Positions 1 to 12,029 of a DNA stretch of 64,000 bases are shown here, in pieces. The notes beneath the pieces are model-generated. The model worked only from the letters and a program-made list of their open reading frames with translations, searched no databases and was not told where the DNA came from. Position 1 is the stretch's first letter, and each line of letters begins with the position of its first letter. Source of the stretch: Xiphias gladius (lineage: Eukaryota > Chordata > Actinopteri > Istiophoriformes > Xiphiidae); contig NC_053402.1 in NCBI RefSeq assembly GCF_016859285.1, positions 25,732,556 to 25,796,555 of the forward strand, written 5' to 3'. The translations under genes were made by a program, and so were the position numbers.

Positions 1-915
1 CCTGCCCCTAAAGAGCTGAGAGGGCAGTTATCCATCCCATGACCCTCCTGATTAGATGAAGTGACCCAAGGTGTGTTCAGGTGTGCTCTGCTTCCAAAGA
101 CTCGAGCGCTCTCAGTTCAGAGCAAACACACCTGGCATTCAGGTGGGAGTTATCACATGACACGGTTAAGCTTCGACTGAGTTAAAAAAAAGTCATAAAT
201 TCACTTGCACGAACAAAACTTGAGGCTCGAACCTTGAGATGTTTGATTTGAGAGAACTTGCTGTAATTATAACTATAGTAATGATCTGTTAACTGTCCCT
301 GCTCTTTCATCTGTTTCTACCTGCAGATGTCTCTGGTTTCTCTCAGACTCACCCTGTACTGAGTGATTTTTATTCGTTGTGTTTTAACTTTGTGTCGCCG
401 TCATGTCGCTCTGCACGTGGAGACGTGCAGTCATGAGAGGAGCAAATATAAACGCCCCCTGCTGACGTGGTTGAAAACTGCTGTGGATCCGCTGTAAACG
501 CCCCCTGATTTTAAAAAAGCAACGACCAACGATGTAACTTCATCAAACTCAACTCTATCAGTCGCTCAGTCGCTCAGCCAGTCACGGACATTCGATGAAT
601 TGTGATGACACGAGTTTCCAACATAATGAGCTCCTCTTCCTCCTTTTCATCCTCCCACCACTCACCCCATCAGAGCTCCATCAAATATTCAACATGCTGA
701 CCGTCTTACATTAGTTGTGAGGACACTCATTGACATAATGCATTTCCTAGCCCCTTAGCCTTACCTAAACCTAGACCTGATTCTAACCTAAACCTAAAAC
801 CAGGTCCTAACCCTCAAACAGACCTCTGAAGGCGTGAGGACTGCACATAGCGTATTCACTTTCCTAAAATGTCCTCAAACTAAAATTTGACCACACAACC
901 ATAGAAGGACATGTA

Positions 916-952
<37 letters not shown>

Positions 953-2600
953 ACACACTAATCAACTAATGTAATATTTTTAATATTTAACTTTTCATTT
1001 GAATGAACTCTAAGAAGAACCATAAAAACTGTAAACAAAAGAATCAACAAACCCAAATTGTTTTTAAGATTGAATTAATAAAAAAAAAATGAATAAAGCT
1101 CTAAAATTTAGAGACTTGGAAGATTTGAAAATAAATGATTTATTTAGTAAAAATAGTTGTTTAAACATACAAAAATCATTATGACCTGAGAAAGTTGTGC
1201 AGAATTAAAATGGACTGTATTTCAGTTAAAAGTGAATTTATGGAAGAGTTACAGTGAGGAATTGAAAACATACAGGAAACTGCAAGTTCGAGGGTTTTTT
1301 CTTCTAAAATTAATGTAATGAACAAATATAATTTGTGTTGTGTAATTACTTACAGACTAAAGTAAAATATCATTTGTTTATATTGTATTATTATTACTAT
1401 CATTATCATTATTACTCTTATTACTGTTACTGCTACTACTATTACTACTACTACTGTAAATTTTTATTATTACTGTTTCAACATGAACATAATGTGGAAA
1501 TGGCCTGTGTTCAATATATAGACTTCCTCTCTCTCCTCCCCCACATTGAGCCGACAGCAGTTTATTTCCCAGGGGGGGGGTAAACCTGAAAGGAGGGGGA
1601 GGAGTAGATGAAGAAGAAGGACAGAGAGGTGGAGGGAAGAGGACATGAAGGTTTTGGTGGTGAAACATATTCAGGAGACACAGCGAAAATACAGACTTAC
1701 AGAACCAGATATATCTGGTATAGGGAATGGAGGGATGGTGAACAGAGAGATGAGAGAGAGACGTTAACTCACTGATGGGAGACAGAAAGCGAGAGAGAGA
1801 GGAGGGGGAGGGCTCAGAGGGAAGAACAAATCATATTAGAGGGGGAGGATGGAGAGACATTAGACGGTATTAGAAACTGGAGGGGGAGAAGAGAAGAAGG
1901 AGCGAGAGGAAAGTAATCTGATTAGATTCAGATTTTTAGATATGTTTTTTAAATTTCCCACAGTTATCTAAATGAAATCAAAGTCTTCCCAACAGTCTAA
2001 ACAGTTCTGTGCTTCATCACGTTTTTAATGCGACCTCCATCAGTAGAGCTGCTGAAACTACCTGACACTTTTCTTTCCTTCTGTTTTTCAAACAAACAGG
2101 CATAAACTCTGACACCGACATGCAAACTGAATCCCTGAATCTGTGTTTACTGGAGTATTTTATATAGTTGTGCAGTATTAATGACTTATGCCAGCGGTTT
2201 AGAATTGACTTCCCTTTAGGTTTGACTGAAGTTATAGCGCTATAAACCTTTCATATCAACACATAACTGATGCCGAGGAGTTTATTTTGATACAAATAAG
2301 TAAAATAAGAAAGAAGTCGTAAGAAGTTACAAGAACTTCTGCGAATAGTCGGTGTTGTGATACATTTGAATGATCCTTTAATGACCTTTAGACTATTAAT
2401 AAGACGGAGACAGGAAAAAAACGAGACATGCAGGACAAGAAGAGGAATGGATGAAAAAGAAAGCGAGAACGACCACACTGTTGGTGGCAAACAGCTGAGT
2501 CCTCATAAACCACATACAGGAGTCCATACACATTGACCGGATGAAGGTATGTGGGGACACGTTGCAGCTCAGAGGATACAGACTGAATTAAAGTGTCAGT
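1..2600. other. Non-coding left flank, no supported gene
   Basis: Both strands show only short open frames with no splice-consistent or recognisable protein. The stretch holds a dispersed-repeat copy ending in (CA)n near 700-960, an ATT/ACT triplet run near 1,385-1,475, and purine-rich GA-biased DNA at 1,590-1,920. It could be intergenic or an intron of a gene lying to the left; the sequence does not decide. Confidence 0.6.
700..960 (-). repeat. Dispersed repeat joined to (CA)n, copy 1
   Basis: On the minus strand this reads from (GT)n through a segment about rising or falling 'gaggacatttt' and 'gtttgagggttaggacctggtttta' style text into 'ggtttaggttagaatcaggt'. The same order (microsatellite, GGACATTTTGTCC-like text, TTTGAGGGTTCAGACCTGG, then TTAGG-rich tail) recurs at 26,745-26,960 and 30,640-30,830 on the plus strand. 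The element therefore links a dinucleotide repeat to a TTAGG-like tail. Family not named. Confidence 0.65.
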
Positions 2601-2617
2601 ATCTACAAAGACCTTAA

Positions 2618-2722
<105 letters not shown>

Positions 2723-2861
2723 GTGAACTTGTATTACTCACCTTATGGGGACACAAATCTGTTTACATAGTCACACTGTGGAGACTTGGCTTCCTTTTGG
2801 GGACAATAAGCAGGTCCCCATAACATAAATAATTAAATTTCAGGGTGAAGACTTTGGATAA

Positions 2862-3645
2862 GGTTAGGGTAAAGTTAGAGTTAGGGTAAGGATAGGTTAG
2901 GTTAGAGTAAAGTTAGGTTAGGTTAAGGTTAGGGTAAGGTTAGGTTGGGGTTGGGGTAAGGTTAGGTTAGGGTAAGGTTAGGGAAAGTTTAGGTCAAGGT
3001 TAGGTCAAGGTTAGTTTGGGGTAAAGTTAGGTTAGGGTTAGGTCGAGGTTAGGATAAGGTTAGGTTGGGGTTAGGGTTAGGTTAGGGTAAGGTTAGGGTA
3101 GCGTTAGTGTAGGGTTAGGTTGGGCTTAGGGTAAGGTTAGGTTGGGGTTAGGGTAAGGTTAGGGTAAGGTTAGGTTGGGCTTAGGGTAAGGTTAGGTTGG
3201 GGTTAGGGTAAGGTTAGGGTAAGGTTAGGTTAGGGATAGGGTAAGGTTAGGGTAAGGTTAGGTTGGGTTAGATTGAGGTTAGGTTGGGTTAGGGTAATGT
3301 TAGGGTAAGGTTAGGTTGGGGTTAGGGTAAGGTTAGGTTGGGCTTAGGGTAAGGTTAGGTTGGGGTTAGGGTAAGGTTAGGTTGGGTTAGGGTAAGGTTA
3401 GGTTGGGGTTAGGTTGGGTTAGGGTAAGGTTAGGTTAGGGTTAGGGTAAGGTTAGGTTGGGTTAGGGTAAGGTTAGGTTGGGGTTAGGTTGGGTTAGGGT
3501 AAGGTTAGGTTAGGGATAGGGTAAGGTTAGGGTAAGGTTAGGTTGGGTTAGATTGAGGTTAGGGTAAGGTTAGGTTGGGTTAGGGTAATGTTAGGGTGGG
3601 GTTAGGTTGGGTTAGGGTAAGGTTAGGTTGAGGTTAGGGTAAGTC
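2862..3645 (+). repeat. Interstitial telomere-like degenerate array
   Basis: Nearly 800 bp are built from interchangeable words GTTAGG, GTTAGGGTAAG and GTTGGGG. TTAGGG hexamers are frequent, but the array is not a pure (TTAGGG)n; a typical local phrase is 'ggttagggtaaggttagg'. It follows directly after a (GT)n tract and a 'ccttatggggacac' segment related to the dispersed repeat seen elsewhere in the window. It is more likely an expanded repeat tail than a chromosome-fusion scar. Confidence 0.85.
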
Positions 3646-5379
3646 TCAGGAAGTGAAATCAAGTCAATGTCATGTCCTCCTTTAGACAAATATGTAGTTC
3701 TTCTGTAAATCATATGCCACAGGGGACTGGAAGTACCTTGTTTGCAGGAATGTCTACCTGCCTATCAAATTTTCATCATCAAATTTATATGTGTCACATT
3801 TTTAATTACATGAGAAAAGAAAATGAAAATGAAATGAATAGAAAATGAAGGGGATTGCTGTAGAAGCATGTATGTCCTGTTTTTGCTGTCTGGTGCTGTC
3901 TCATTTTGGGACTTTTGGTCTGAACTCTCTTTTTTTTAAGGTGTTTTCTAATCTTGCGTGGGACTGGCTGCTGTTTTTGTTGCAGATCATCGACTGGACA
4001 TGTTGTTTGTGATTATTTGTGTCGTCGTTGTGTTATGTTGCCGTCTGGTTTGGTGGGGATGGGGAGTGTGGGGGGAGGTGTCACTGTCAATACTTTTGTT
4101 TTTTATTTTATATGTCTGTGTTTGCTATGGGAATAATAAGAAATGTAGTACACAGTGTAATGTCCTCGGAGGTGTCGGAAACACGACTGTGTGTGTGCGT
4201 GACTCACCAAACACGCTGTCTGTATCGTCCAGGCTGGCAGACATGGCTCAGCAGTTACTGTTCAGAGAGGCGGACAGAAAACGACAGGAAGAGATAGAAT
4301 TTAAAAGATGGAACAAAGGCGTCAACATTTGTAATCCGTGCAGCTGAATCAAAAGGAGCAGTCCGTCAGCCGAAGTCAACCACTAATGGGAAATTTATCA
4401 GCGGACCACACCAGCTGAGTCAGGTACGGAGGCACAGAAGGGTCAAAAAGCAGCATGAGTCGTCTTAAAAAGTTGACTCTGTCGACAACACCAAACTTAT
4501 TGCAGTGGTGAAATCTCACTCGGAGGATGACTGATGTCTTTTTCACTCTGTAAAAGAAAACGTCTCAGTGATGCTGTCCTCCTGGTTTCCGAAATAACAA
4601 CCGCAGATAAACTAGAAGATCGTTTCTGTCCCGACAGGTTCCCAGAATCCCACCGCTACCTTCCTCCACCCCCACCTCCTCCCTCTTCTCCCCTCTCTGA
4701 GCAGTTGACCTCTGAAAAGCCTCATTAAGGATTCAGCAGAAAACACAGACTGATCATAAAGACAGAGGGAGTCCCGAGGCAGGAAGTCAGGAGGGAGACG
4801 ACAAGACTCAGCTGATCCCGCTGACCCACTTCCGAGGAGGAGAGATGGATTTCTTCCCTTCCAGCTGTTGGTTTCACTGCATTTCTATCAAAATCACCCT
4901 GCAGCGACTTGAAACTTGCTGCAGAGACAGCCAGTGTTCAGTTTTTAATGAAGTAATAATGATGATGATGATGCTCAGACGAAGATATTACAGCCTCTGG
5001 ACTTAATGTCCCCACGAGGTCTGTTCAGTTGCTGCTCTCCAGCCCTTTCCTTTGTATCACATGATCTATCGCAGCTGTACATGGCATGGACACATCGGCG
5101 TGAAGTGTAGATCCCAACGTTAACTCGGCCTCACCCCATTCTCTGTTCAAATGTACGTATGTCTGCTCCAATCCTAGATCTTATCCTTCTACTATTTTAT
5201 CCTTGTCTCTTTTTGTGGTTCTGAAATGTTGGGTTGACTTGACTCGATTCCATTTTGTTGGTTTTAAATGTACCTGTTGGTGGCACAATGCTTGTTCTTG
5301 TCCTCCTACCATTTCATCCTCATCTCTGATCTGCAGTTTCTAAATTTGAGTGTTTGTCTAAATGTCTGTTTTTTCGCTT

Positions 5380-5482
5380 TGCGAAATCTGGTTTTATTGT
5401 CCCGTGTACGCAAATCCTGCTCTCGTTGGACAACCTTGTTTAAATAAAGGTTGAATGAATGAATGAATGAACGAATGAATGA
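5380..5482 (+). repeat. Retroposon-like tail with (TGAA)n
   Basis: The text 'ccttgtttaaataaaggttg' is followed by about six TGAA units. A polyadenylation-like AATAAAGGTT block leading into a short tandem tail is typical of 3' ends of fish non-LTR retroposons. No coding part is visible upstream, so this is only a tail remnant. Confidence 0.4.
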
Positions 5483-6489
5483 CATCGCAATTTTGAATAT
5501 CTAGAGTTGGATGACAACTGAGTAACTGTCACTCGTAGATCTCAGGTACATTTGTCCTGCAGAGCTCTCGCAGGAATGGGTCAAAAGTCTGACCTTTGTT
5601 TTGATTCAGGAAACTTGAAGTCCTCTCGCATTAGTTTTGTTATCTCGTGTTGCGAATCGGTGAAACGCAGCTCTGCTCTCTCCGTTGCGCTGGCAGCGTT
5701 TCAGAGGTAACGTACTTCTCATCGGAGTCGTAGCTCAGTCGAATCTGAACACAGAGATGAAAATAAATAAAGCTCCAGGAATCTACTTAGAAATCAGAGG
5801 AAACAGTGGCCGCAGAACCTCATTCAGAATCTTCCTATTTTTGCAAACAGGAGCTGATCACTGCTGATTCGGCAGCTTTTAATGGGACAGTTTGACTGAA
5901 TGGAAACAGATAGAGGCTAAAAAATGTGGGCAGAAGTTATGGCCAACAGTGTAACCCGGCCATGGAATGGAATGGAATCGGGATGGGGTGATGGTGAGTT
6001 TTGCGGGGGCAGCGGTTGTCTTGTCTGACAGGGTAAACTCCTGCGATTTATGTTACTGGATGGGGATCTGTGGTGATCTATCCTTTACACGGAAAAAGGG
6101 TTTCCAGAACACAACAGTGGTGGACAAAAAGGTGGAATAACACGTAGCTGAGAGCGAGGTGGAGAGGGAGAAGTGGGCAGGTAGCCCAGGAGAAGGGCCA
6201 TCTGCTGCCTCACCCTGCAGCCGCTGCGAGAGCAGTAAACAGATGGACACTGTGGACTTCCTGTACCAGGCAAAGAGGCACCGAAGTGGAGCAAAGGCAC
6301 CGATAAATGATAAAATGACAGAGAACACGTTGTAATCTGAGCATTTGAATTGTCAAAGAGAAGGAAAAATGAAAAGTGTTCAAGCTGCCAAAGTGCCCGT
6401 GAGCGAGACTAGAGCTTCACGCCAACTTCACACTAAAGTGTCCGACACCCCGACCGAATTCTGCAGCATCTTGTTTTACATGCTTCCGT

Positions 6490-7240
6490 GTGCTTTGTGA
6501 CGTTTTGTGTTGCGATTTGCATCCTGTGTTTCGCCTGATAAAAACACTAAACGTTGTTTTGGGTTGTTTCTGTTGTTTCATGTTGTGTCATGTCACGGCA
6601 ACACTCTGGTCTGACTTGTGTAGTACTCCGTGATTTTTGTGATGTGTTGTCATTTTGTACTACATCTCATTTTGTGTCGTTTGCGTCATCTTGGTCTTCT
6701 CATCAGGTCCTGTCTGTTTTGTCATGTGTCACTTGGTTTCTTGTCTTGTGTTTCTTTGTACTGTATCATTTTGTGTTATATCTTATCATTTTGTTCTCCT
6801 GTGTCATTCAATGTGATGTTGTTACGCCTCAAGTCTTTTGTATCTTCTCATGTGTTTTTGTGTCAGTTGCGTCATGACATGACATCTCGCGTCGTGTCGT
6901 GTAATGTGGTTGTGTATTTTTGTCTCGCATCACGTGCCGTCATGTTGTCCCGTGTTATTTTCACGTCATGTTGTGTCGTACTGTTGTGAGGTGTCGAACG
7001 TTACGTTCTAAGATTCTGTGTCATGTTAAGTCATTTTATGTCGTGTGTGTTCTCGTCCTTTTGTTTCATTGCATTTCCTGTCTGTTCATGTGGTGTTTTT
7101 TGTCATGACTTCTATCTTTTAGTGTTTTGTTATTTCGTTTAGTGTTGTTTCGAGTCACGTCATTTCTTTCTTTGATGTCCCGTTGTGTCATGTTTCATAT
7201 TGTGTTGAATTGTCTCAAATCATTTTGTGTTGCTTTGTGT
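6490..7240 (+). repeat. Cryptic T/G/C-rich repeat, strongly adenine-poor
   Basis: About 750 bp consist of recurring words TGTCATGTTGTG, TTTTGTGTC, TCATTTTGTGT and CGTGTCGTGT in no fixed register. Adenine is scarce on the plus strand. Several overlapping open frames exist only because TAA, TAG and TGA need A. No protein family is recognised in them. Confidence 0.7.
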
Positions 7241-7819
7241 GTAAACTGCATTCACAACATTCACACCTTCTGAACGAGCAGACATTTAGTGAACGTTAGA
7301 TTGATCCGATAGCTGCTTCTCAGACTGGGTGGAGATAGTCTCTCTCTCTCTCTCACACACACACACACTGAGGTCTAATGAGAAAAAACACATTGACAAC
7401 AAACGCAAAGCTCATTCTCACAAGACTGGAGCTCCAACAGGAAAATGCACCGTCAGACCGAGAGAGGCAGCGGGGGGAGGATGTTTGGCAGAGGAAAAGA
7501 TGGTGGATGAAAAAGAGATCAAACCAGTGAAGACAGAGATGTACAGACAGAGGACAGAGGACAAGATATGGGGGAGAAATGATGACAAACAGCCAGAGAG
7601 AGGGAGGGGGAGGGAGAGCAGCTGAAATATCCGGCAGGTAAAACACAAACAAACAGATAAACAACTCACCTTTCTCTCTCCCTCTCTCTCTCTGACGGTT
7701 GTCATGGCACGTCACCCCCTCTCTCTGACTCCCCCACAGGCCGGTCGGTGAGGACAGTGACTCCCAGGGTTCCACGGGGCTCAGCTCCAGGCCAGGCGAC
7801 AGTCTGGGCTGCGGCAGGA

Positions 7820-7838
7820 GGATTGTGGGCGCTGTAGT
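7820..7838. promoter_or_regulatory. ZNF143-like (SBS) promoter motif
   Basis: The complement of this stretch reads ACTACAGCGCCCACAATCC, close to the known ACTACAnnnCCCA-type ZNF143/THAP11 element found at vertebrate promoters. The surroundings (7,730-7,930) are relatively GC-rich. A minus-strand splice donor (GGTGAGT) lies at about 7,664-7,670. This could be a promoter and first exon of a leftward gene, but no coding exon to the left was identified. Confidence 0.3.
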
Positions 7839-9639
7839 TTCCTCTTCCAGGACACTCAGGCTCGTCTCTCAGCCGGCTGAAAAGTGCCTGCTGACGGCTG
7901 GAGGCAGAGTGCGCGGATGCTGGCTCACCGCTACTCAGCAGAATACTGCAGCCTCCATCTGAAACAGCAGCACCAAGGACAGCTGAGACAGACTGAGGGA
8001 GGGGGAGGAGGAGGAGGAGGAGGAGGGTGTGAATGTGCAGGGAGCAGAGAGAGAGGGATGGAGGAAAAGAGAAACACCAAGATGAAGCGAGAGAAGACGG
8101 GCAGCGGAGGAAAAGGATGCCTATATATACACGGTTGTATTTAGATATACTGGTATATAATTTATATCAGAATCATTATGTATAACATGAAAAATTCAAC
8201 GAGAACAAAACTGATCAATAAAAGAACGAATTGAAAATCATGCAGAATAACAAATAAATATAGAATGAAAATAAAAATGACGAGAATGAAAAATATTCTT
8301 TAAACACGTGATACAATTTTAGATGTTGATAGAAAATGACATGCTCCTGAAGAATGACGAGGGACAGAGACAGAAAGAGATGAAATGATTCCTCAGCATC
8401 GGTAATGACTGTCCTTCATTGGAGGTTATTAAATGACTTTTGAAGGAGATGACTCTTCAGGGGAGTTCACTGATGATAATGAAATTATTTAGGGGGGTAT
8501 GGAATAAACAAGCTTAAAAGGAAAAGAAAGGGGAGGAGATCAATTAGATGCACCTGTGAGTCGGGGGAAGGGAAAAGCTACCAAAGACAGCATGGAGGAG
8601 AACAGAAAGAGGAGTGAGAGCGACTGAAGGAGGCGATGATGACAGTCTTGACCGGGGCCCTGGACGTTAAAAGCCCCTAGAGACGAAAGTAAAAGTAGTG
8701 AAATACGGGAAATAGAACTGTGGCAGCTGGATTTCCTGCAAGTCACCAGGTTCAGGTGAAGCGCGGGAATTCATGTCTTTACCGGAACAACAGAAAGTTA
8801 AGTCTTCCCTCATACACACCGTCACACACCGTCTCACAAACCGATGTGGTCGTTTGATTATAAACCCACGTCACACACTGATGATACAAACAGACTCAGA
8901 ACAGATCAATACACGAAGACAGAAAAACATCCACTTCATTTCCATTCGACGGGTTTTCAACTCATTTAACGAGTGTTATTGTTCAGGGCAGGTTGTTATA
9001 CTTCTCATCAAAACAGAGAAGGCCTTTTTAAAACTGGATTAAATTTGGTTGAAAAGTCTGAATGTTGTAGTTTGTAATTGACCTTTATTTGAGTGACATC
9101 TGATGACGGTGCAACACAACAGGATCTGCTGGACGGATTTCTTGTCAGAAACTTTGCTGAAGCTTTCACGAAAGTAAAAATCTTTCAGATTCAAATAAAA
9201 TCCCTCATGTTTACTTGGGATACAACTCCACCCTGTTTCAGAACAAGATCTGAGAGCAAATAGTGAGACTCTGACACTATTTAGCAAAGACGGTTTGTTT
9301 GGTTTTGTTAGATATATATAATAATATTTGAGTATCTTTTTTTTTTTTTTCCCCCAGAAAAACCCTGACCGAGGTCCCCAACACTACAACCCCCTGCTTG
9401 GCTAATTTTAGCTCCAGAGTTAGAACTAGGGGGGATTGGAGGGGGTCTGACCCCCTCATTACTACTTGGACCCCCCCCCCCAACAGGTAAAATCAACAGT
9501 TGGAGGGATCTAAACATTTATTGATCTTTCTCACCGGTAGTTATAACTATTACAAATACTTTGCCGTATTCACACCTGGCAGAGTCCTGTAAAGCGATTT
9601 CAGGAACACCTACAGGTGGAAGAAGACCCGCCCCCCTCT

Positions 9640-9840
9640 GCCTCTGATTGGCCAACTATAGGCATGAGGAGTGGTGGGGTGGTTAGGGTTGGAGGGACGA
9701 ATGACGCTGTCCGCCTGCCTCGTCATTGAGGTGGCTCACGTCCTCATTGAGGTCTTGCTCCCGTGTGTTGCTCAAAGCCGATAGAGACGCTGTAGGTTAG
9801 TGAACCTCGCTAGCTACTGTATCGCAGCCTGTTTAATACA
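9640..9840 (+). promoter_or_regulatory. Candidate promoter with GC-rich block and inverted CCAAT
   Basis: A 'cccgcccccc' block near 9,628-9,640 is followed by 'tgattggcca' (inverted CCAAT box) near 9,647. Downstream GC content is raised, and a possible donor 'gctgtaggttagtg' lies near 9,795. It sits upstream of the small spliced frame at 10,119-10,435. Assignment is inference. Confidence 0.35.
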
Positions 9841-10118
9841 CTTTCCTTTCTCTCCTTCAGAGTTTCTGGATTAGACTGTGTCAAGTGTGTACGGATGAAG
9901 GCTAACGTTAGCTAGTTTCTAACCTTCGCCTTAAGTTGCAGTTACAGTTAAGGCAAAAGTTAACGTTTGCCTTACCTAACATTAGCTAACTAGTGTTAGC
10001 TAGCTGATAGCACGCCCTGTCATTTCCCATGTTGACTTAGCATTTCATCACCGATATAAAATGTCATATGTTATCTAATGTTAGCTAACACCGGTGCTCA
10101 GTCAGGGGCAGTGAGACA

Positions 10119-10435
10119 ATGGAAGACCAGTTGTTGTTTAGATACATCTCGACATCAGTATAGAGTTTATTATTTCATTTTAATAGTCTATTGTGTGGCT
10201 GTGGCGGTTTAGCCTTTTTCCTTTTTGATATGGGATTTTATAACAGGCACCTCCTTTGTTTTCAGTCAAGAATTCAGGCGTTTCACCTGGTTGGGTAAGT
10301 GAACAATATTAAAATCCACGTGTGCTGAAGGCCCAGTAATTGTATGAGTTCAAATGTTTCTTTCACAGGGTCCACAAGAGCAAGAGGAGAGGAAATATCC
10401 AGAACTTTTTTGGTGCTAAGAAAAGAGCAAGTTGA
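10119..10435 (+). CDS. Possible 44-codon spliced small protein
   Basis: Three pieces join in frame: 10,119-10,157 (ATG in a fair context), 10,266-10,294 and 10,369-10,435 (TGA). Introns are 108 and 74 bp. The acceptors are good ('ttgttttcag', 'tctttcacag'), the second donor is strong (gtaagt) and the first weak (gtatag). The predicted product starts MEDQLLFRY and ends in a basic stretch with NIQNFFGAKKRAS, whose IxxFF core resembles the end of a PCNA-binding (PIP) box, although the usual Q is absent. I recognise no homologue. The pieces might instead be 5' untranslated exons of another transcript or chance. Confidence 0.25.
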
Positions 10436-10734
10436 AACTTGTTGGAAGTCAGTGACACGCACACACACCGAGACAAACAGCTGTTTCGTGCCCTTAACAC
10501 GTCTCTGGATAATAACTGTAGCTGGTTAAATCCTTTCTGAGCTGTGAGTGTTGAACGAGACTGTGACACTCCTGCTCCGTGACGTTAGCTCAGGTGGTTT
10601 ACAGGAATTGCAGGTATTTCAGAGCCGTGTGTTGGGATTTCTGTCACAGCTGTAAAACAAATATGATCAGATGTATCTTAGATAACAAAACGTGTTTGAC
10701 AAGGTGTTTCTGTTTTAATATCCATCCATAAAAT

Positions 10735-10862
10735 AGCTAAGTAGCCTTATTACTTATCCATGGAGGGTCACGGGGGGGCTGGAGCCAATCCCAGCTGACA
10801 TTAGGTGAGAGGCTGGGTATAACCTGGGCAGGTTGCCGGTCATCTAGTGTGGCTGCCAACTC
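10735..10862 (+). mobile_element. Fish retroposon fragment (ggctggagccaatcccagct type)
   Basis: The text contains 'gctggagccaatcccagctg' followed by an 'aggctgggtataacctgg' and 'caggttgccggtcatct' series. This is a familiar fish dispersed element, commonly seen near tails of L2/Maui-type LINEs, and I place it by recollection. A related fragment lies at 34,158-34,245 in the opposite orientation. Confidence 0.55.
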
Positions 10863-11032
10863 TTGCTCTAACGTGACCGGGTTACTGTCTCATTGGAGAC
10901 TTTATTTGGGAAACAATGGGGATTACCGTGGTACTCTCTGGAGCCATGTGGTTTCACTTTCACTTGTAGGAGCTTTTTTACATGAGCCAGTAGGAAAAAA
11001 AAGGGGAGGGCAACAGGGTTGGAGCAGGATTC

Positions 11033-11100
11033 CATAAAAGCTGAAGCTGAACCTCCAGTGTTGGACGATAACGAGCTGACCTGTGTTTGATCGCAAGCAG
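11033..11100 (+). promoter_or_regulatory. TATA-like box and non-coding exon 1 of the 12-kb gene
   Basis: A TATA-like 'cataaaag' at 11,033-11,040 precedes a probable start near 11,065 and an exon ending 'gatcgcaagcag' at 11,100 with donor gtaaga. The next acceptor (tttttggtcttcag, exon from 11,631) leads into the first ATG of the gene at 11,694. The chain is internally consistent but inferred. Confidence 0.4.
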
Positions 11101-11693
11101 GTAAGATGACACAAACAAATGACATGTTCACCTCATAATCTCACTTCTTGTGTACTTTGTTTCTCAACAGTTACTTCAGCATATTACAGACAATATTTCA
11201 GTGAGCTTGAACTTTCATTCTTGACTCTTTTGATGTTAAGTGATAAACGTCTGTGGGGTTCTGTTAAAACTTCGTAGTGTTTAATAATTAATTAATAATA
11301 ATATTCAGTCTGGATCCAGCAGAAACTTCAACTTCTTCTCGTCTGAAGATTCATGTCGTCCTATAAGCAGTTTATAGAGTCATAATCATCAACATCTGGA
11401 CTGACGTGGAGCAGTATATGTAGGCATATGCTGCAATCTGAGGCGGTATTGAACACTGTGTGAATGTGCGGGGGCTCCGATGGGACAGTCCCAGTGTTTA
11501 TCGTCCTCGTCAATGACCTTTGACCGGTCACTCAGAGCATCTGACCAACACAGTTCATTTACACTCTAGTACATCTACACATTCTTACACTTCATTGCCA
11601 ACGACGAGACTTCTTGTTTTTGGTCTTCAGGTTGGAGGAGGAAGAGTTGGACTCGTGTTTTCAGTTTGTGAGCGGACGATCAGCTGTTTGAAT

Positions 11694-11798
11694 ATGAACA
11701 ACTGTGACACAGACGCCGGTCAGAGTCCGGGAGAGAAGCCTGAAGTCACGCAGACTGATGTAGAAGAGATGGAAAAAGACATGGATGAAATTCAGTGG
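11694..11798 (+). CDS. Probable first coding exon of the 12-kb gene
   Basis: An exon starting at 11,631 after a strong acceptor contains ATG at 11,694 and 35 codons rich in D, E and Q (starts MNNCDTDAG, ends near DMDEIQW). A donor gtatct follows at 11,799. It joins in phase 0 to an acceptor ending '...attccagag' at 12,029, directly before the ATG of the main exon, giving a 314-residue protein. The alternative acceptor at 11,977 ('ttcctacag') hits a stop in the frame of the main exon whichever upstream donor keeps that frame, so translation could instead start at 12,030. Confidence 0.4.
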
Positions 11799-12029
11799 GT
11801 ATCTGAAAATAAACAAAATCGTAGAGAAAAATAATACATCATTAAAGGTTCCCTTTGTTGCTGAGCTCCAGATCTAGAAAGCACGTCATCTTTTTAAAAT
11901 GCACTGCTGAAAACTTTGACTTTGAATTTGTTGAAATGATATGTTTAAGATGCTGCTTTTGTAAATTCTTCCTACAGACGGGCCCCTCTGAGATTCTCAC
12001 ATATTGTTTTGATGTAACACATTCCAGAG

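Noticed and set aside
2862-3645. True interstitial telomere or fusion point
   Set aside because: The array mixes TTAGG, TTGGGG and TTAGGGTAAG words rather than pure TTAGGG and sits behind a dispersed-repeat segment, so an expanded repeat tail is simpler.
3954-4347. Overlapping short frames around 4.0-4.35 kb, one with DMAQQLLFREADRKRQEE
   Set aside because: The charged segment looks protein-like, but no splice-consistent neighbours or homologue were found and adjacent frames are low-complexity Val/Cys runs.
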